Of a stretch of 64,000 bases of DNA, positions 24,562-34,120 are shown piece after piece (the first letter of the stretch is position 1; each line of letters starts with the position of its first letter). A program made the translations under genes and the position numbers. The stretch comes from Mycobacterium sp. BK086. GTDB taxonomy: Bacteria > Actinomycetota > Actinomycetes > Mycobacteriales > Mycobacteriaceae. The notes beneath the pieces are model-generated. The model had not been told where the DNA came from and did not search any database. It worked only from the letters and a program-made list of their open reading frames with translations. The DNA lies in contig SNWL01000004.1 of the NCBI GenBank assembly GCA_004362315.1, positions 806,001-870,000 of the forward strand, written 5' to 3'.

Positions 24562-25968
24562 ATGGTCATGTCGCTCAACCCGCACGCGGGGCAGCGCCTC
24601 TCCGGTCTCGACGCCGCGTTCTGGTGGGCGGACACCCAGTCGTGCCCCATGCACATCGGTGCACTCGGAATCTGCGATCCCACCGGTGTTCCCGGCTTCA
24701 GCTTCGAGAGGGTCCGCGAGCTGATCGCGGCCCGCCTGCCTGAGCTGCCGATCCTTCGCCACCGCGTCGCCGGTGCCCGACATGGGCTGGACCGTCCGTG
24801 GCTCGTCGAGGACACCGAACTGGACCTCGACTATCACATCAGACATGTCGCGCTGCCCAGCCCCGGCGGGAAGCGCGAGCTCGAGGCGCTGGTCGGACGG
24901 CTGATGTCCTATTCGCTGGACCGCGACCGCCCGCTGTGGGAAATGTGGTTCATCGAGGGCCTCGAGGACGGGCGCATCGCCTACCTGACCAAGATCCATC
25001 ACGCCGTCGTCGACGGGGTGTCGGGTGCGGGCCTGTCGTCGATCCTGCTCGACGTCACCGCCGAACCGCGACCGCCGTCTGAAGTACCCGATACCGGCGC
25101 CCGGCTTCCGCGCCTGGAACGCCGGGCCCTGGGCGCGCTGTTCAACATCACGGTGATGACCCCCTACCGGGTGATGCGCGTCTTGCAACAGACGGTGACT
25201 CAGCAGCTGGCCGCCCGCTCGGTGGAGAACAAGCCGCCGAACTTCTTCGACGCGCCAGCCACCAGGTTCAACACGCAGCTCAGCATGCAACGCCGGGTGG
25301 CGTCCACCAGCTTGTCGCTCGACCGCGTGGTGGCCGTCAAGAACGCCTTCGGCGTGAAGGTCAATGATGTTGTCCTGACCATCATTTCAGCGGCACTGCG
25401 GGACTATCTGGAAACCCGCGACGAACTCCCGGACCGTCCGCTGGTCGCGCAGGTGCCGGTGTCCACCCACACCGAGGCGTCCACCGCGGGCAACCAGATG
25501 ACGTCGACGACCGTGCGTCTGGCCACCGATATCGCCGATCCCGTCGAACGGCTCACCGCGATCTTCGAAAGTTCGCGGGGCGCAAAGGAGATGGCCAGGA
25601 CGCTGTCCGACCATCAGCTGGTCGGCCTGACCGAGACCACACCACCGGGATTGTTGGGCCTGGCGGTCCGTGCCTATTCGGCAGCCAGTCTCGGTGATCG
25701 GGTGGCGCCGATCAACTTGGTGGTTTCCAACGTGCCCGGGCCGGACTTCCCGCTGTATCTGGCCGGTGCCCGGGTGGAGACACTGGTACCGATGGGACCG
25801 CTCATGCTCGACGTCGGTTTGAACATCACCTGCCTGAGCTATTGCGGCTCGCTCGATTTCGGAGTGTCGACCACTCCCGAAATCGGCCGTGACATAGACG
25901 AATTCACCGATGCGCTGTTACCCGCCCTCGAGGAACTCGAAAAGGCGGCCGGGCTCGTCGGCGTGTAG
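24562..25968 (+). CDS. Wax ester synthase / diacylglycerol O-acyltransferase (WS/DGAT)
   Basis: This 468-residue protein is the standard length of mycobacterial Tgs-type enzymes. The acyltransferase motif [10 protein letters not shown] near residue 150 holds the catalytic His. The [10 protein letters not shown] block precedes it and the C-terminal [18 protein letters not shown] block is typical. It is predicted to form triacylglycerol or wax ester from acyl-CoA and diacylglycerol or fatty alcohol at the membrane or lipid-droplet surface. An AGAAGG Shine-Dalgarno fits the ATG at 24562; a second ATG two codons on is possible. It appears monocistronic. Confidence 0.92.
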   Translation: MVMSLNPHAGQRLSGLDAAFWWADTQSCPMHIGALGICDPTGVPGFSFERVRELIAARLPELPILRHRVAGARHGLDRPWLVEDTELDLDYHIRHVALPSPGGKRELEALVGRLMSYSLDRDRPLWEMWFIEGLEDGRIAYLTKIHHAVVDGVSGAGLSSILLDVTAEPRPPSEVPDTGARLPRLERRALGALFNITVMTPYRVMRVLQQTVTQQLAARSVENKPPNFFDAPATRFNTQLSMQRRVASTSLSLDRVVAVKNAFGVKVNDVVLTIISAALRDYLETRDELPDRPLVAQVPVSTHTEASTAGNQMTSTTVRLATDIADPVERLTAIFESSRGAKEMARTLSDHQLVGLTETTPPGLLGLAVRAYSAASLGDRVAPINLVVSNVPGPDFPLYLAGARVETLVPMGPLMLDVGLNITCLSYCGSLDFGVSTTPEIGRDIDEFTDALLPALEELEKAAGLVGV

Positions 25969-25972
25969 CCGA

Positions 25973-26737
25973 TCAGGTCGCGGCCCAACCACCGTCGACG
26001 CTGAGGATGGCACCGTGGATGTTCGCGGCGTCGTCACTGGCCAGGAACGCCACCGCGGCAGCCACTTCCTCCGGTGTGCTCATCCGCCGCGACGGCAGCC
26101 GGTTGAGCACCGGCGCGATGTGCTCGGCGAACTCGGCCTGTCGTTCGGTGCCGATCGGGCCGGGCGCGACGGCGTTGACGCGCACACCGGCAGGCCCGTA
26201 CTCGTCGGCCCAGGACTTGGTGAACGAATGGATCGCCGCCTTGGTGGCGCTGTAGATCGCCGACCCGCTGGATCCACGCAGACCGGTGATCGATCCGATG
26301 TTGACGATCGCGCCGTGGCCCTGCTCGGCCATCCGTGGTGCGAGCACACCGGTCAGCAGGAATGGCGCGAATACGTTGACACCGAACGCATCCCGCAGTT
26401 CCTGTTCGGTGATGTCCGCAGTCGGTGTGGGCATCAGCAGGGTGGCGGCATTGTTCACCAGGATGTCGATGGGGCCGCCCGCCGCGTCGGCCGCGGCATC
26501 GGCGAGCCGTGCGGCCGCATCGCCTCCGGCGCTCAGATCGGCGGCGACGAAGGCGGCGGCACCGCCCGTGGCGCGGATACCGGCGACGACGGCGTCACCG
26601 CGGGTCTTGTCCCGCCCGCTCACCACGACGAACGCCCCATCGGCCGCCAGCGCGTTGGCGATGGCCACCCCGAGGCCGCCGGTCGAACCTGTGACAAGTG
26701 CTCTGCGCCCGGCGAACCGGGTATCTTTTGGACTCAT
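25973..26737 (-). CDS. Short-chain dehydrogenase/reductase
   Basis: This 254-residue classical SDR has the cofactor motif TGSTGGLG, the NNAA motif (DILVNNAATLL), and the catalytic Ser and Tyr-x3-Lys in NIGSITGLRG followed by YSATKAA. The basic residue after the second strand (SGRDK) suggests NADP(H). The substrate is unknown. The start codon at 26737 lies inside a 16-bp palindrome that also contains the start of the divergent TetR gene, so the two genes share 2 bp of start codon and are almost certainly co-regulated. Confidence 0.85.
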   Translation of the reverse strand: MSPKDTRFAGRRALVTGSTGGLGVAIANALAADGAFVVVSGRDKTRGDAVVAGIRATGGAAAFVAADLSAGGDAAARLADAAADAAGGPIDILVNNAATLLMPTPTADITEQELRDAFGVNVFAPFLLTGVLAPRMAEQGHGAIVNIGSITGLRGSSGSAIYSATKAAIHSFTKSWADEYGPAGVRVNAVAPGPIGTERQAEFAEHIAPVLNRLPSRRMSTPEEVAAAVAFLASDDAANIHGAILSVDGGWAAT

Positions 26738-26745
26738 GAGTCCAC
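26728..26745. promoter_or_regulatory. TetR-type operator containing both divergent start codons
   Basis: TTGGAC, TCATGA, GTCCAC: the inner 16 bp are a perfect palindrome. The central CATG provides the ATG of the SDR on one strand and of the TetR gene on the other. Its half-sites match the second site 35 bp away. Confidence 0.75.
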
Positions 26746-27365
26746 ATGCTTCGCCGATAAAATTGGACCTGCAAGTCCAAAAGTTGACGGCCAAGGGACT
26801 GGCCACCCGGCAGCGGATCATCGAGGGCGCAGCTGCCGAGATCCGCGCCCGCGGTGTCGCGCTGACCACACTCGATGACGTGATGGCCCACACCAGCACA
26901 TCCAAAAGCCAGCTCTTCCACTACTTCCCCGGCGGCAAGGATCAGCTACTGCTGGCGGTCGCGGAGCTCGAATCGCAGATGGTGCTCGACGACCAGCAGC
27001 CGCACCTCGGTGCGCTGACCTCGTGGGCCGCCTGGCAGCGCTGGCGCGATTCGGTGGTCGACCGCTATCGCAGGCAGGGGCAGAACTGCCCGATCGCGGT
27101 GCTGATGTCAGAGATCGGACGCACCACCCCGGGCGCCGAGGCCGTCACCGCGCAGCTGATCACCACCTGGCGCGGCGCCATCGCTACCGGGATCGAAGCG
27201 ATGCAGGCGCAGGGAAAGGTGAGTGGTTCGGTGAATGTCGAGCGAGCGGCGGCGGCATTGTTGGCCGGAATACAGGGCGGCGTCGGCATCATGCTCGCCA
27301 CCGGCGACCTGACCTATCTGGAAGCCGCCCTCGACGAGGGCATCGACGCGCTGCGGACGGCCTAG
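26736..27365 (+). CDS. TetR family transcriptional regulator
   Basis: 209 residues if read from the ATG at 26736. The HTH is at about residues 25-75 (EIRARGVALTTLDDVMAH, then TSKSQLFHYFPGGKDQLL), followed by a helical ligand domain ending in a segment seen in the TetR_C group with two Cys-poor helices. No Shine-Dalgarno precedes 26736. Because the second operator (26763-26780) lies inside the frame, a downstream TTG at 26763 or 26784 could be the true start. It probably represses itself and the divergent SDR through the two operators. The ligand is unknown. Confidence 0.85.
   Translation: MSPHASPIKLDLQVQKLTAKGLATRQRIIEGAAAEIRARGVALTTLDDVMAHTSTSKSQLFHYFPGGKDQLLLAVAELESQMVLDDQQPHLGALTSWAAWQRWRDSVVDRYRRQGQNCPIAVLMSEIGRTTPGAEAVTAQLITTWRGAIATGIEAMQAQGKVSGSVNVERAAAALLAGIQGGVGIMLATGDLTYLEAALDEGIDALRTA
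26763..26780. promoter_or_regulatory. Second TetR-type operator, 35 bp from the first
   Basis: TTGGAC, CTGCAA, GTCCAA has perfect 6-bp arms and a 6-bp spacer, the same design as the site at 26728-26745. Centre-to-centre distance is 35 bp. Confidence 0.7.
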
Positions 27366-27646
27366 CCGCCGTTCTGCGCCATTCCCCAGCAGGTCACCGA
27401 GTGCCACAGGTTGCACGGGATGCCGTTCATGGTGGGGATCTGGTTGGGCTGGATATTCGTCGTCACGTTGTCCGGACCGATCGCCTGCGGGATTTGCCCG
27501 CCGGACTGGCCCGCGACGCACACGCCGGGGAACCGGCTCTGGACCGTCCCGCTCGGACAATCGGCGGATGCGGGGGCGGCGAAGGCCAGCCCACCCGAGG
27601 TCAGCACGACAGCAGACGCGCCGATGAGGAGTCTTTTCACAGTCAC
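27362..27646 (-). CDS. Small secreted four-cysteine protein, 94 aa
   Basis: 94-residue precursor with a clear signal peptide (KRLLIGASAVVLTSGGLAFA, cleavage at ASA-D near residue 28). The mature part of about 66 residues has four Cys (two disulfides possible) and an Ile/Gln/Asn/Pro-rich middle. The start is the GTG at 27646, with AGGCGGA 6 nt upstream. Its stop overlaps the end of the convergent TetR gene by 4 bp. I recognise it only as a mycobacterial-type exported hypothetical protein. Confidence 0.65.
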   Translation of the reverse strand: MTVKRLLIGASAVVLTSGGLAFAAPASADCPSGTVQSRFPGVCVAGQSGGQIPQAIGPDNVTTNIQPNQIPTMNGIPCNLWHSVTCWGMAQNGG

Positions 27647-27721
27647 CTGATTCCGCCTAGAGAAGTCCGCGGTCCAACTACTTAACCACGATATCGGCGG
27701 TGCGGCCACCAGTGTTAGCCG

Positions 27722-29290
27722 TCATAAAGCGTCGGTGATCTCGTTTTTGAGCGCCTCGGCCTGCGTACCGAAGACCGCCTGAACGCTGTTGCCGACTTCG
27801 ATCACGCCGGCGGCGCCGAGACTGCGCAGCCGCTCCTGGTCGACTTTGCCGGTGTCGACCACTTCCATCCGCAGCCGGGTGATGCAGGCGTCGACACTGC
27901 GCAGGTTCTCCCGGCCACCGAAAGCCGCGATGAGCTGTTCGGCCTTGCTGTCCACGGCGGCGGGTGCGGTCGTGACGGCGCCGCCCGCCTCGACGGCCGT
28001 TGTCGATTCCGCACCCTCGCCCAGATTGGCCTGCTCCTCGGCCTCGAACTCCGCCTCGGGCTCGCGGCCAGGGGTGCGCATGTTCCACTTCGTGATCGCG
28101 AACCGGAACAGCAGGTAGTAGACCGCGAAGAAGACCACACCCATCACGATCAGCAGCGGGATGTTCTTGGCGGCGGGCGCGGTGCCGTACAGCAGGAGAT
28201 CGATCAGGCCCGCCGAGAACGAGAACCCGAGATGTATGTCCAACAGGTAGGCGATCGCCAGCGACAGCCCCGTCAACACCGCGTGCACGATGTAGAGCGG
28301 GAACGCCACGAACATGAAGGCGAATTCCAGCGGTTCGGTCACGCCGGTGAGGAACGCGGTGAGTGCCGCGGCCGACAGGATGCCGAACGCGACCTTGCGC
28401 TGCTTCTTGTTCGCGACGTGGATCATCGCCAGCGCCGCGGCGGGCAGACCGAACATCAAGATCGGGTAGAAGCCCGAGGTGAGCAGACCGGCAGTGGGAT
28501 CGCCCGCGGCGAACCGGCTCAGTTCGCCGGTGGCGACGTGGCCGTCAGCGGTCGGATAGCTGCCATAGATGAACCACACGTAGGAGTTCAGGATGTGGTG
28601 CAGGCCCAAGGGAATCAGCATGCGGTTGGCGAAGCCGTACACGAATGCGCCGAGCGCGCCGGCACCCCCGATGAAGTGACCCAGCCCGGTCAGCCCCGCA
28701 TCGAAGATCGGATAGAAGTAGCTCATCGCGAAGGAGACCACCAGGGTCGCCAACGACACGACGATCGGCACGAAGCGCCTGCCACCGAAGAAGCCGAGAT
28801 ACGAGGGCAATTGGATGGTGTGGTACCGGTCGAACAACCACGCGGTCAGCAGGCCGACGACGATCCCGCCGAATACGCTGTAGTTGATCTGCGCCTGCTC
28901 ACCCGCCTTGTCGAGCTGACCGGCGAGCACGAACGGCGACATCGTCTTGAACACCGCCTGCATCACCAGGTATCCGACGACCGCCGACAGCGCGGTCGAG
29001 CCGTCGGCCTTGCGGGCGAACCCGATCGCGACACCGACGGCGAACAGCAGCGCCAGATTGGTGAACAGCGCACCGCCCGCGGCGCTCATCGCCTGGAAGA
29101 ACGGCCCGATCACCGGGGCCTTGATCCGGCCCAGCAGATCGTCCTGACCCAGCCGCAGCAGGATGCCCGCGGCGGGCAGAACGGCGATCGGCAGCATCAG
29201 GCTCTTGCCGAGGCGCTGCAGCTGCGCGAAGCCCGGTATCCGCAGTCCCGACTTTTGCTGTGCGGCTGAGTTTTTGGTGTTTTCACTCAT
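27722..29290 (-). CDS. PTS EIICB, N-acetylglucosamine-type permease
   Basis: This 522-residue protein has an N-terminal EIIC domain of about 400 residues with some ten membrane spans. It includes LPIAVLPAAGILL at the start and the PLGLHHILNS and TEPLEFAFMF blocks in the middle. An acidic/Ala linker leads to a C-terminal EIIB domain with the phospho-accepting Cys in VDACITRLRM. With the separate Crr-like EIIA divergent from it and nagB/nagA behind that, GlcNAc is the likely sugar; glucose-type EIICs look similar. GGGAGG 10 nt upstream supports the ATG at 29290. HPr and EI must be encoded elsewhere. Confidence 0.85.
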   Translation of the reverse strand: MSENTKNSAAQQKSGLRIPGFAQLQRLGKSLMLPIAVLPAAGILLRLGQDDLLGRIKAPVIGPFFQAMSAAGGALFTNLALLFAVGVAIGFARKADGSTALSAVVGYLVMQAVFKTMSPFVLAGQLDKAGEQAQINYSVFGGIVVGLLTAWLFDRYHTIQLPSYLGFFGGRRFVPIVVSLATLVVSFAMSYFYPIFDAGLTGLGHFIGGAGALGAFVYGFANRMLIPLGLHHILNSYVWFIYGSYPTADGHVATGELSRFAAGDPTAGLLTSGFYPILMFGLPAAALAMIHVANKKQRKVAFGILSAAALTAFLTGVTEPLEFAFMFVAFPLYIVHAVLTGLSLAIAYLLDIHLGFSFSAGLIDLLLYGTAPAAKNIPLLIVMGVVFFAVYYLLFRFAITKWNMRTPGREPEAEFEAEEQANLGEGAESTTAVEAGGAVTTAPAAVDSKAEQLIAAFGGRENLRSVDACITRLRMEVVDTGKVDQERLRSLGAAGVIEVGNSVQAVFGTQAEALKNEITDAL

Positions 29291-29400
29291 GACCGACCGG
29301 CCTCCCGTTGTCGCAGCACAGGCGAAGCTTAGACAAACCACCGCACGTGAGGCGCGGTTTCGGCACGCCCGCGGGTGCCGAGTCTCTATTCTCAACCAGT

Positions 29401-29871
29401 ATGAGCACTACGCCCGTTCACGCCCCGGTATCCGGACGTGCCGTCGCCCTGGCCGATGTGCCCGATCCCGTTTTCTCCCAGGGCATGGTGGGCTACGGCG
29501 CCGCGGTCGATCCGCCGCACGAGGTGATCGACGCCGTGGCACCGGTCAGTGGGCGGATCCTCAAGCTCATGCCGCACGCCTACATCATCACGACGAGTGA
29601 GAACGTCGGCGTATTGGTTCATCTCGGCCTCGACACGGTGGCGCTCAACGGCGCCGGCTTCAGTGCCCTTGTGTCCGAGGGCGACACCGTATCCGTCGGG
29701 CAGGCGGTGATCACCTACGACGTTCCATCGGTGGTGGCGGCCGGACTGAACCCCATCGTTCCCGTCGTGGTGATGGATGAGCGCGAGGCAGGCAATGTGG
29801 TGGTCGGCGAAGCCGTCGCCACTGGTGCCGGAATCGACTCTGGTTCAGCACTTTTCACGGCCAACAAATAG
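29401..29871 (+). CDS. crr: PTS EIIA component (Crr/Glc family)
   Basis: This 156-residue single-domain EIIA(Glc)-type protein has the phosphorylated His in VGVLVHLGLDTVALNG near residue 80, preceded by the other conserved histidine in MPHAYIIT. It would pass phosphate from HPr to the EIIB Cys of the divergent EIICB. The start at ATG 29401 gives the family's usual N-terminus (VHAPVSGRAVALADVPDPVF). nagB follows 11 bp after it, so crr-nagB-nagA form one operon. No operator could be identified in the 110 bp between crr and the EIICB gene. Confidence 0.88.
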   Translation: MSTTPVHAPVSGRAVALADVPDPVFSQGMVGYGAAVDPPHEVIDAVAPVSGRILKLMPHAYIITTSENVGVLVHLGLDTVALNGAGFSALVSEGDTVSVGQAVITYDVPSVVAAGLNPIVPVVVMDEREAGNVVVGEAVATGAGIDSGSALFTANK

Positions 29872-29882
29872 GGCTTGCGTCC

Positions 29883-30668
29883 ATGGAAGTCATCATTCTC
29901 GAGGACGCCCAACAAATCGGCACCATCGCGGCCGATGCGATCGAGGCGCTGCTGACCCGCAAGCCGGCGGCGGTCCTGGGACTGGCCACCGGGTCGTCAC
30001 CGCTGTCGATCTATGACGAGCTCGCCGCGCGTTACCAGGCGGGGCGGCTCTCGTTCAACGCGGCGCGCGGCTTCACCCTCGACGAGTACGTCGGGCTGCC
30101 CGCCGATCATCCTGAGCGGTACCGCAACGTGATTGATACGGCATTCGTCTCGCGCGTGGACTTCGCCCCGGGCGCGGTGGCGGGGCCGGACGGCCTCGCC
30201 GCCGACATCCCCGCGGCGTGCGCCGGCTACGAGCAGGCGATCGAGCAGGCGGGTGGTGTCGACGTGCAGATCCTCGGGATCGGCACCGACGGCCACATCG
30301 GTTTCAACGAGCCCGGCTCGTCGCTGGCTTCACGCACCCGGATCAAAACCTTGACGCGCCAGACCCGTATCGACAATTCCCGCTTCTTCGACGGCGACGT
30401 CGACCGAGTGCCCACGCACTGCCTGACCCAGGGGCTGGGCACCATCATGGCGGCCCGGCACGTGATCCTGGTGGCAGTCGGTCGCACGAAAGCCGAAGCG
30501 GTACACCAGCTTATCGAAGGACCGGTGAGCGCCATGTGGCCGGCCACCATCCTGCAGCACCACCCCCACGCCACGGTGTTGCTGGACGGCGGCGCGGCCC
30601 GACGGCTGCAGCTGGCCGACTACTACCGCGAGACCTACCTGTCCAAGCCGAAGTGGCAGGGCATCTGA
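29883..30668 (+). CDS. nagB: Glucosamine-6-phosphate deaminase
   Basis: 261 residues, the standard NagB length. It converts GlcN6P to fructose-6-phosphate and ammonia. Visible motifs are GLATGSSPLSIYDEL (phosphate site), FTLDEYVGLPADHPERYRN, and the catalytic block GIGTDGHIGFNEPGSSLASR. It lies between crr and nagA with 11 bp and 0 bp spacing. The product feeds glycolysis, completing the route from imported GlcNAc-6-P. Confidence 0.93.
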   Translation: MEVIILEDAQQIGTIAADAIEALLTRKPAAVLGLATGSSPLSIYDELAARYQAGRLSFNAARGFTLDEYVGLPADHPERYRNVIDTAFVSRVDFAPGAVAGPDGLAADIPAACAGYEQAIEQAGGVDVQILGIGTDGHIGFNEPGSSLASRTRIKTLTRQTRIDNSRFFDGDVDRVPTHCLTQGLGTIMAARHVILVAVGRTKAEAVHQLIEGPVSAMWPATILQHHPHATVLLDGGAARRLQLADYYRETYLSKPKWQGI

Positions 30669-31799
30669 GTGCTTGTCGCCGCGAGGGCGTTGCTGACTGG
30701 CCGAGAGTTGTTGCGGCCCGGCTGGATCGACGTGTCGGGTACCACGGTGCGGGCCCTCGGCGCCGGTGTTCCACCGCGCCCGGCCGACCGCGACCTGGAC
30801 ACGGTGGCACCCGGTTTCGTCGACACCCATGTGCACGGTGGTGGCGGTGCGGATTTCTCGGAGGCGACCCGCGATGCCACGGCGGCGGCGGTGAATCTGC
30901 ATCGCAGGCACGGTACGACGACACTGGTCGCGTCGCTGGTCTCGGCCGGGCCCGCAGACCTGCTGCACCAGGTCGAGGTGTTGGGCGACCTGGTGCACGA
31001 CGGCCTGATCGCCGGTGTCCATCTGGAAGGGCCATGGCTGTCCGTGCAGCGATGCGGGGCACACGATCCCGTGCTGCTGCGCGATCCGGATCCCGGTGAG
31101 CTCGACGAGGTGCTGCGGGCCGGCGCTGGGACCATCCGGATGGTGACGCTGGCACCGGAACGGCTCGGCGGTATCGCGGCGATCGAGCGGATCGTCGAGG
31201 CGGGCGTGGTCGCCGCGGTCGGTCACACCGAAGCCACCTACGAGCAGACACGGACCGCGATCGCCGCCGGCGCCACAGTGGGCACTCACCTGTTCAACGC
31301 GATGCGCCCGATCCATCACCGCGAGCCCGGACCGGTGATCGCACTGTTGGAGGACCCCCGGGTGACCGTGGAGCTGATCGCCGACGGAGTCCATGTGGAC
31401 GCCGCTCTCTACCGGCACGTCGCCCGCAGCGCCGGATCCGACCGGCTGTCGTTGATCACCGACGCGATGGCCGCGACCGGCGCGAGTGACGGGCACTATC
31501 AGATCGGGCGGATGGACGTCGAGGTCGCCGGTGGCGTCGCGAGCCTGGCCGGCACCGCCACGATCGCGGGGAGCACCGCGACGATGGACCGGGTGTTCCG
31601 GTTCGCGGTCACCCGCAGCGGGTTGCCCCGGGACGAGGCCCTGCTGGCTGCGGTGCGCCAGTCGTCGCTGAATCCCGCTCGCGCGCTTGGCCTTCCATCG
31701 CCCGAGCTGACGGCCGGCGCGCGCGCCGACCTGGTCGCGCTCGATGCCGACCTGGCAGTGACCGACGTGCTGCTCGGCGGTGCGTGGGTTTCCCGCTGA
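30669..31799 (+). CDS. nagA: N-acetylglucosamine-6-phosphate deacetylase
   Basis: This 376-residue amidohydrolase starts with the GTG directly after the nagB stop. Metal and substrate motifs are present in order: DTHVHGGGGADF, HLEGPWLS, GHTEATYEQ, LFNAMRPIHHREPG and the catalytic Asp in LITDAMAATG. It removes acetate from GlcNAc-6-P ahead of NagB. The first metal site reads HVHGG, as in many actinobacterial NagA proteins. Confidence 0.93.
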   Translation: MLVAARALLTGRELLRPGWIDVSGTTVRALGAGVPPRPADRDLDTVAPGFVDTHVHGGGGADFSEATRDATAAAVNLHRRHGTTTLVASLVSAGPADLLHQVEVLGDLVHDGLIAGVHLEGPWLSVQRCGAHDPVLLRDPDPGELDEVLRAGAGTIRMVTLAPERLGGIAAIERIVEAGVVAAVGHTEATYEQTRTAIAAGATVGTHLFNAMRPIHHREPGPVIALLEDPRVTVELIADGVHVDAALYRHVARSAGSDRLSLITDAMAATGASDGHYQIGRMDVEVAGGVASLAGTATIAGSTATMDRVFRFAVTRSGLPRDEALLAAVRQSSLNPARALGLPSPELTAGARADLVALDADLAVTDVLLGGAWVSR

Positions 31800-31875
31800 C
31801 GCGGCGAACGTGTGTTCGAGAATTTGTCGGACCCCCGGTGCATGGTGTCGATAACCAACGAAAGGGGCCACCGTC

Positions 31876-32340
31876 ATGTGCTGGATGTGCGATCACCCGG
31901 GCAGCACTGTCGCCGACTATCTCGACGAGGTTCGCGGCAAGATCTCACGCCGGGGCTGGACGGTGCAGTACGTCGAGAGCCCGCGGATGCCGTTCGCCTA
32001 CACCGTCGGGCTGAGCCAATACGACGTACCCGAACTGCTGATCACCAACGTGTCGACGCAACGTGCCCTTCGGGTGCTCAACGGGACGGCAGAACACCTA
32101 CTTCGCGGGACGGAACTCAGCGCGGGCCAGCAGTTCACCCTGTGTGGCTGTCCGATGATGGAGGTCGTCAAGGTCGACCACCCCGATGCGTACATGACGT
32201 GCGCGGTCGCGTTGTACGGCCCGATTCGCGCGCTGCAGTTGGTCTGGGCCGACGGCCACGGCCGCTGGCCCTGGGCCGCCGACTTCTGCGATCGCGAGAG
32301 CCGGCAACCGGTATTCGGGGTTCGCGCCAGGGCCGCATGA
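31876..32340 (+). CDS. DUF4262 protein
   Basis: This 154-residue soluble protein has an N-terminal Cys cluster (MCWMCDHPG). The core of DUF4262 is visible as FAYTVGLSQYDVPELLITN, with a later Cys pair (LCGCPMME). The family's biochemical function is not known. GAAAGGGG about 9 nt upstream supports the ATG at 31876. It stands alone between nagA and the antigen-85 gene. Confidence 0.72.
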   Translation: MCWMCDHPGSTVADYLDEVRGKISRRGWTVQYVESPRMPFAYTVGLSQYDVPELLITNVSTQRALRVLNGTAEHLLRGTELSAGQQFTLCGCPMMEVVKVDHPDAYMTCAVALYGPIRALQLVWADGHGRWPWAADFCDRESRQPVFGVRARAA

Positions 32341-33423
<1,083 letters not shown>

Positions 33424-33469
33424 CTGCGAATCGGCCTGCACAGGAGCCGGGTCGCATACCATCCGACGA

Positions 33470-34120
33470 ATGGGTGGGATCACGTTGCAGTCTGTCGAAC
33501 GCTCCGTTGCCCAAACCCCGTTGGTCGGACAGATTCTCGCCCGGCTTGCCGACGCCGAACGAGCCGTGATCCGTGCGATAAAAGCACATCTCGCGGAGAT
33601 CGACCCGCCCACTGATGAACCGGCCGAGACGGCGGACGCTCCGCTCACTCCGACCGACGTCTTGCGCGACTTGCTCGACAGGTCGATGTACAGCAGGCCC
33701 GACGACAGCCGGACGGCCCTGTACTTGTCGTTGCTGACAGAGCTACTTCCCGACGAGGCGCGCATTCTCGCGGCGCTGTCCGACGGTTCCTCCTATCCCC
33801 TCATCGACATCGCCGAGCCGCTGCTGGGCACGAGCACGGCGCTCGTGCTGACCAATGCATCGACAGTGGGCCGCGCCGCCGGAGTGACGCTCCCCCACCA
33901 CACGCCCTTGTATGTCAGCCGCCTCGTTCTCGCCGGGCTTGCCGTCATCGGGCCCGAAGGGTCGAGCGCAATGTACGACGACTACGAGATGCTGCTCACC
34001 GACGCGTCGGTGAACCTGGCGATCGCGAAGGCGCGTCGCGGTATCCGTTCAGCGCGAGTCATCCGCCGGACGCTACGGATATCGGACCTCGGCCAGGAAC
34101 TGTGGGAGGCCGCGAAGTGA
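33470..34120 (+). CDS. DUF4393 (Abi-alpha)-like protein
   Basis: This 216-residue soluble protein has helical N- and C-terminal parts. The central repeat-like region DEARILAALSDGSSYPLIDI and the GLAVIGPEG block followed by the DYEMLLTDASVNLAI segment match the general layout of DUF4393, called Abi-alpha because some members are linked to abortive infection. Its stop overlaps the GTG of the DUF445 membrane-protein gene (GTGA), so the two are translated together. The family link is by pattern and moderate; no defence role is shown. Confidence 0.55.
   Translation: MGGITLQSVERSVAQTPLVGQILARLADAERAVIRAIKAHLAEIDPPTDEPAETADAPLTPTDVLRDLLDRSMYSRPDDSRTALYLSLLTELLPDEARILAALSDGSSYPLIDIAEPLLGTSTALVLTNASTVGRAAGVTLPHHTPLYVSRLVLAGLAVIGPEGSSAMYDDYEMLLTDASVNLAIAKARRGIRSARVIRRTLRISDLGQELWEAAK

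Noticed and set aside
29291-29400. DasR/NagR-like operator in the EIICB-crr gap
   Set aside because: Only a weak TGGTTTGTCTAAGC-like stretch is present; it lacks dyad symmetry.
30330-31877. A 515-codon minus-strand frame opposite nagB/nagA
   Set aside because: Antisense of two well-identified enzymes, no start signal and no domain pattern.
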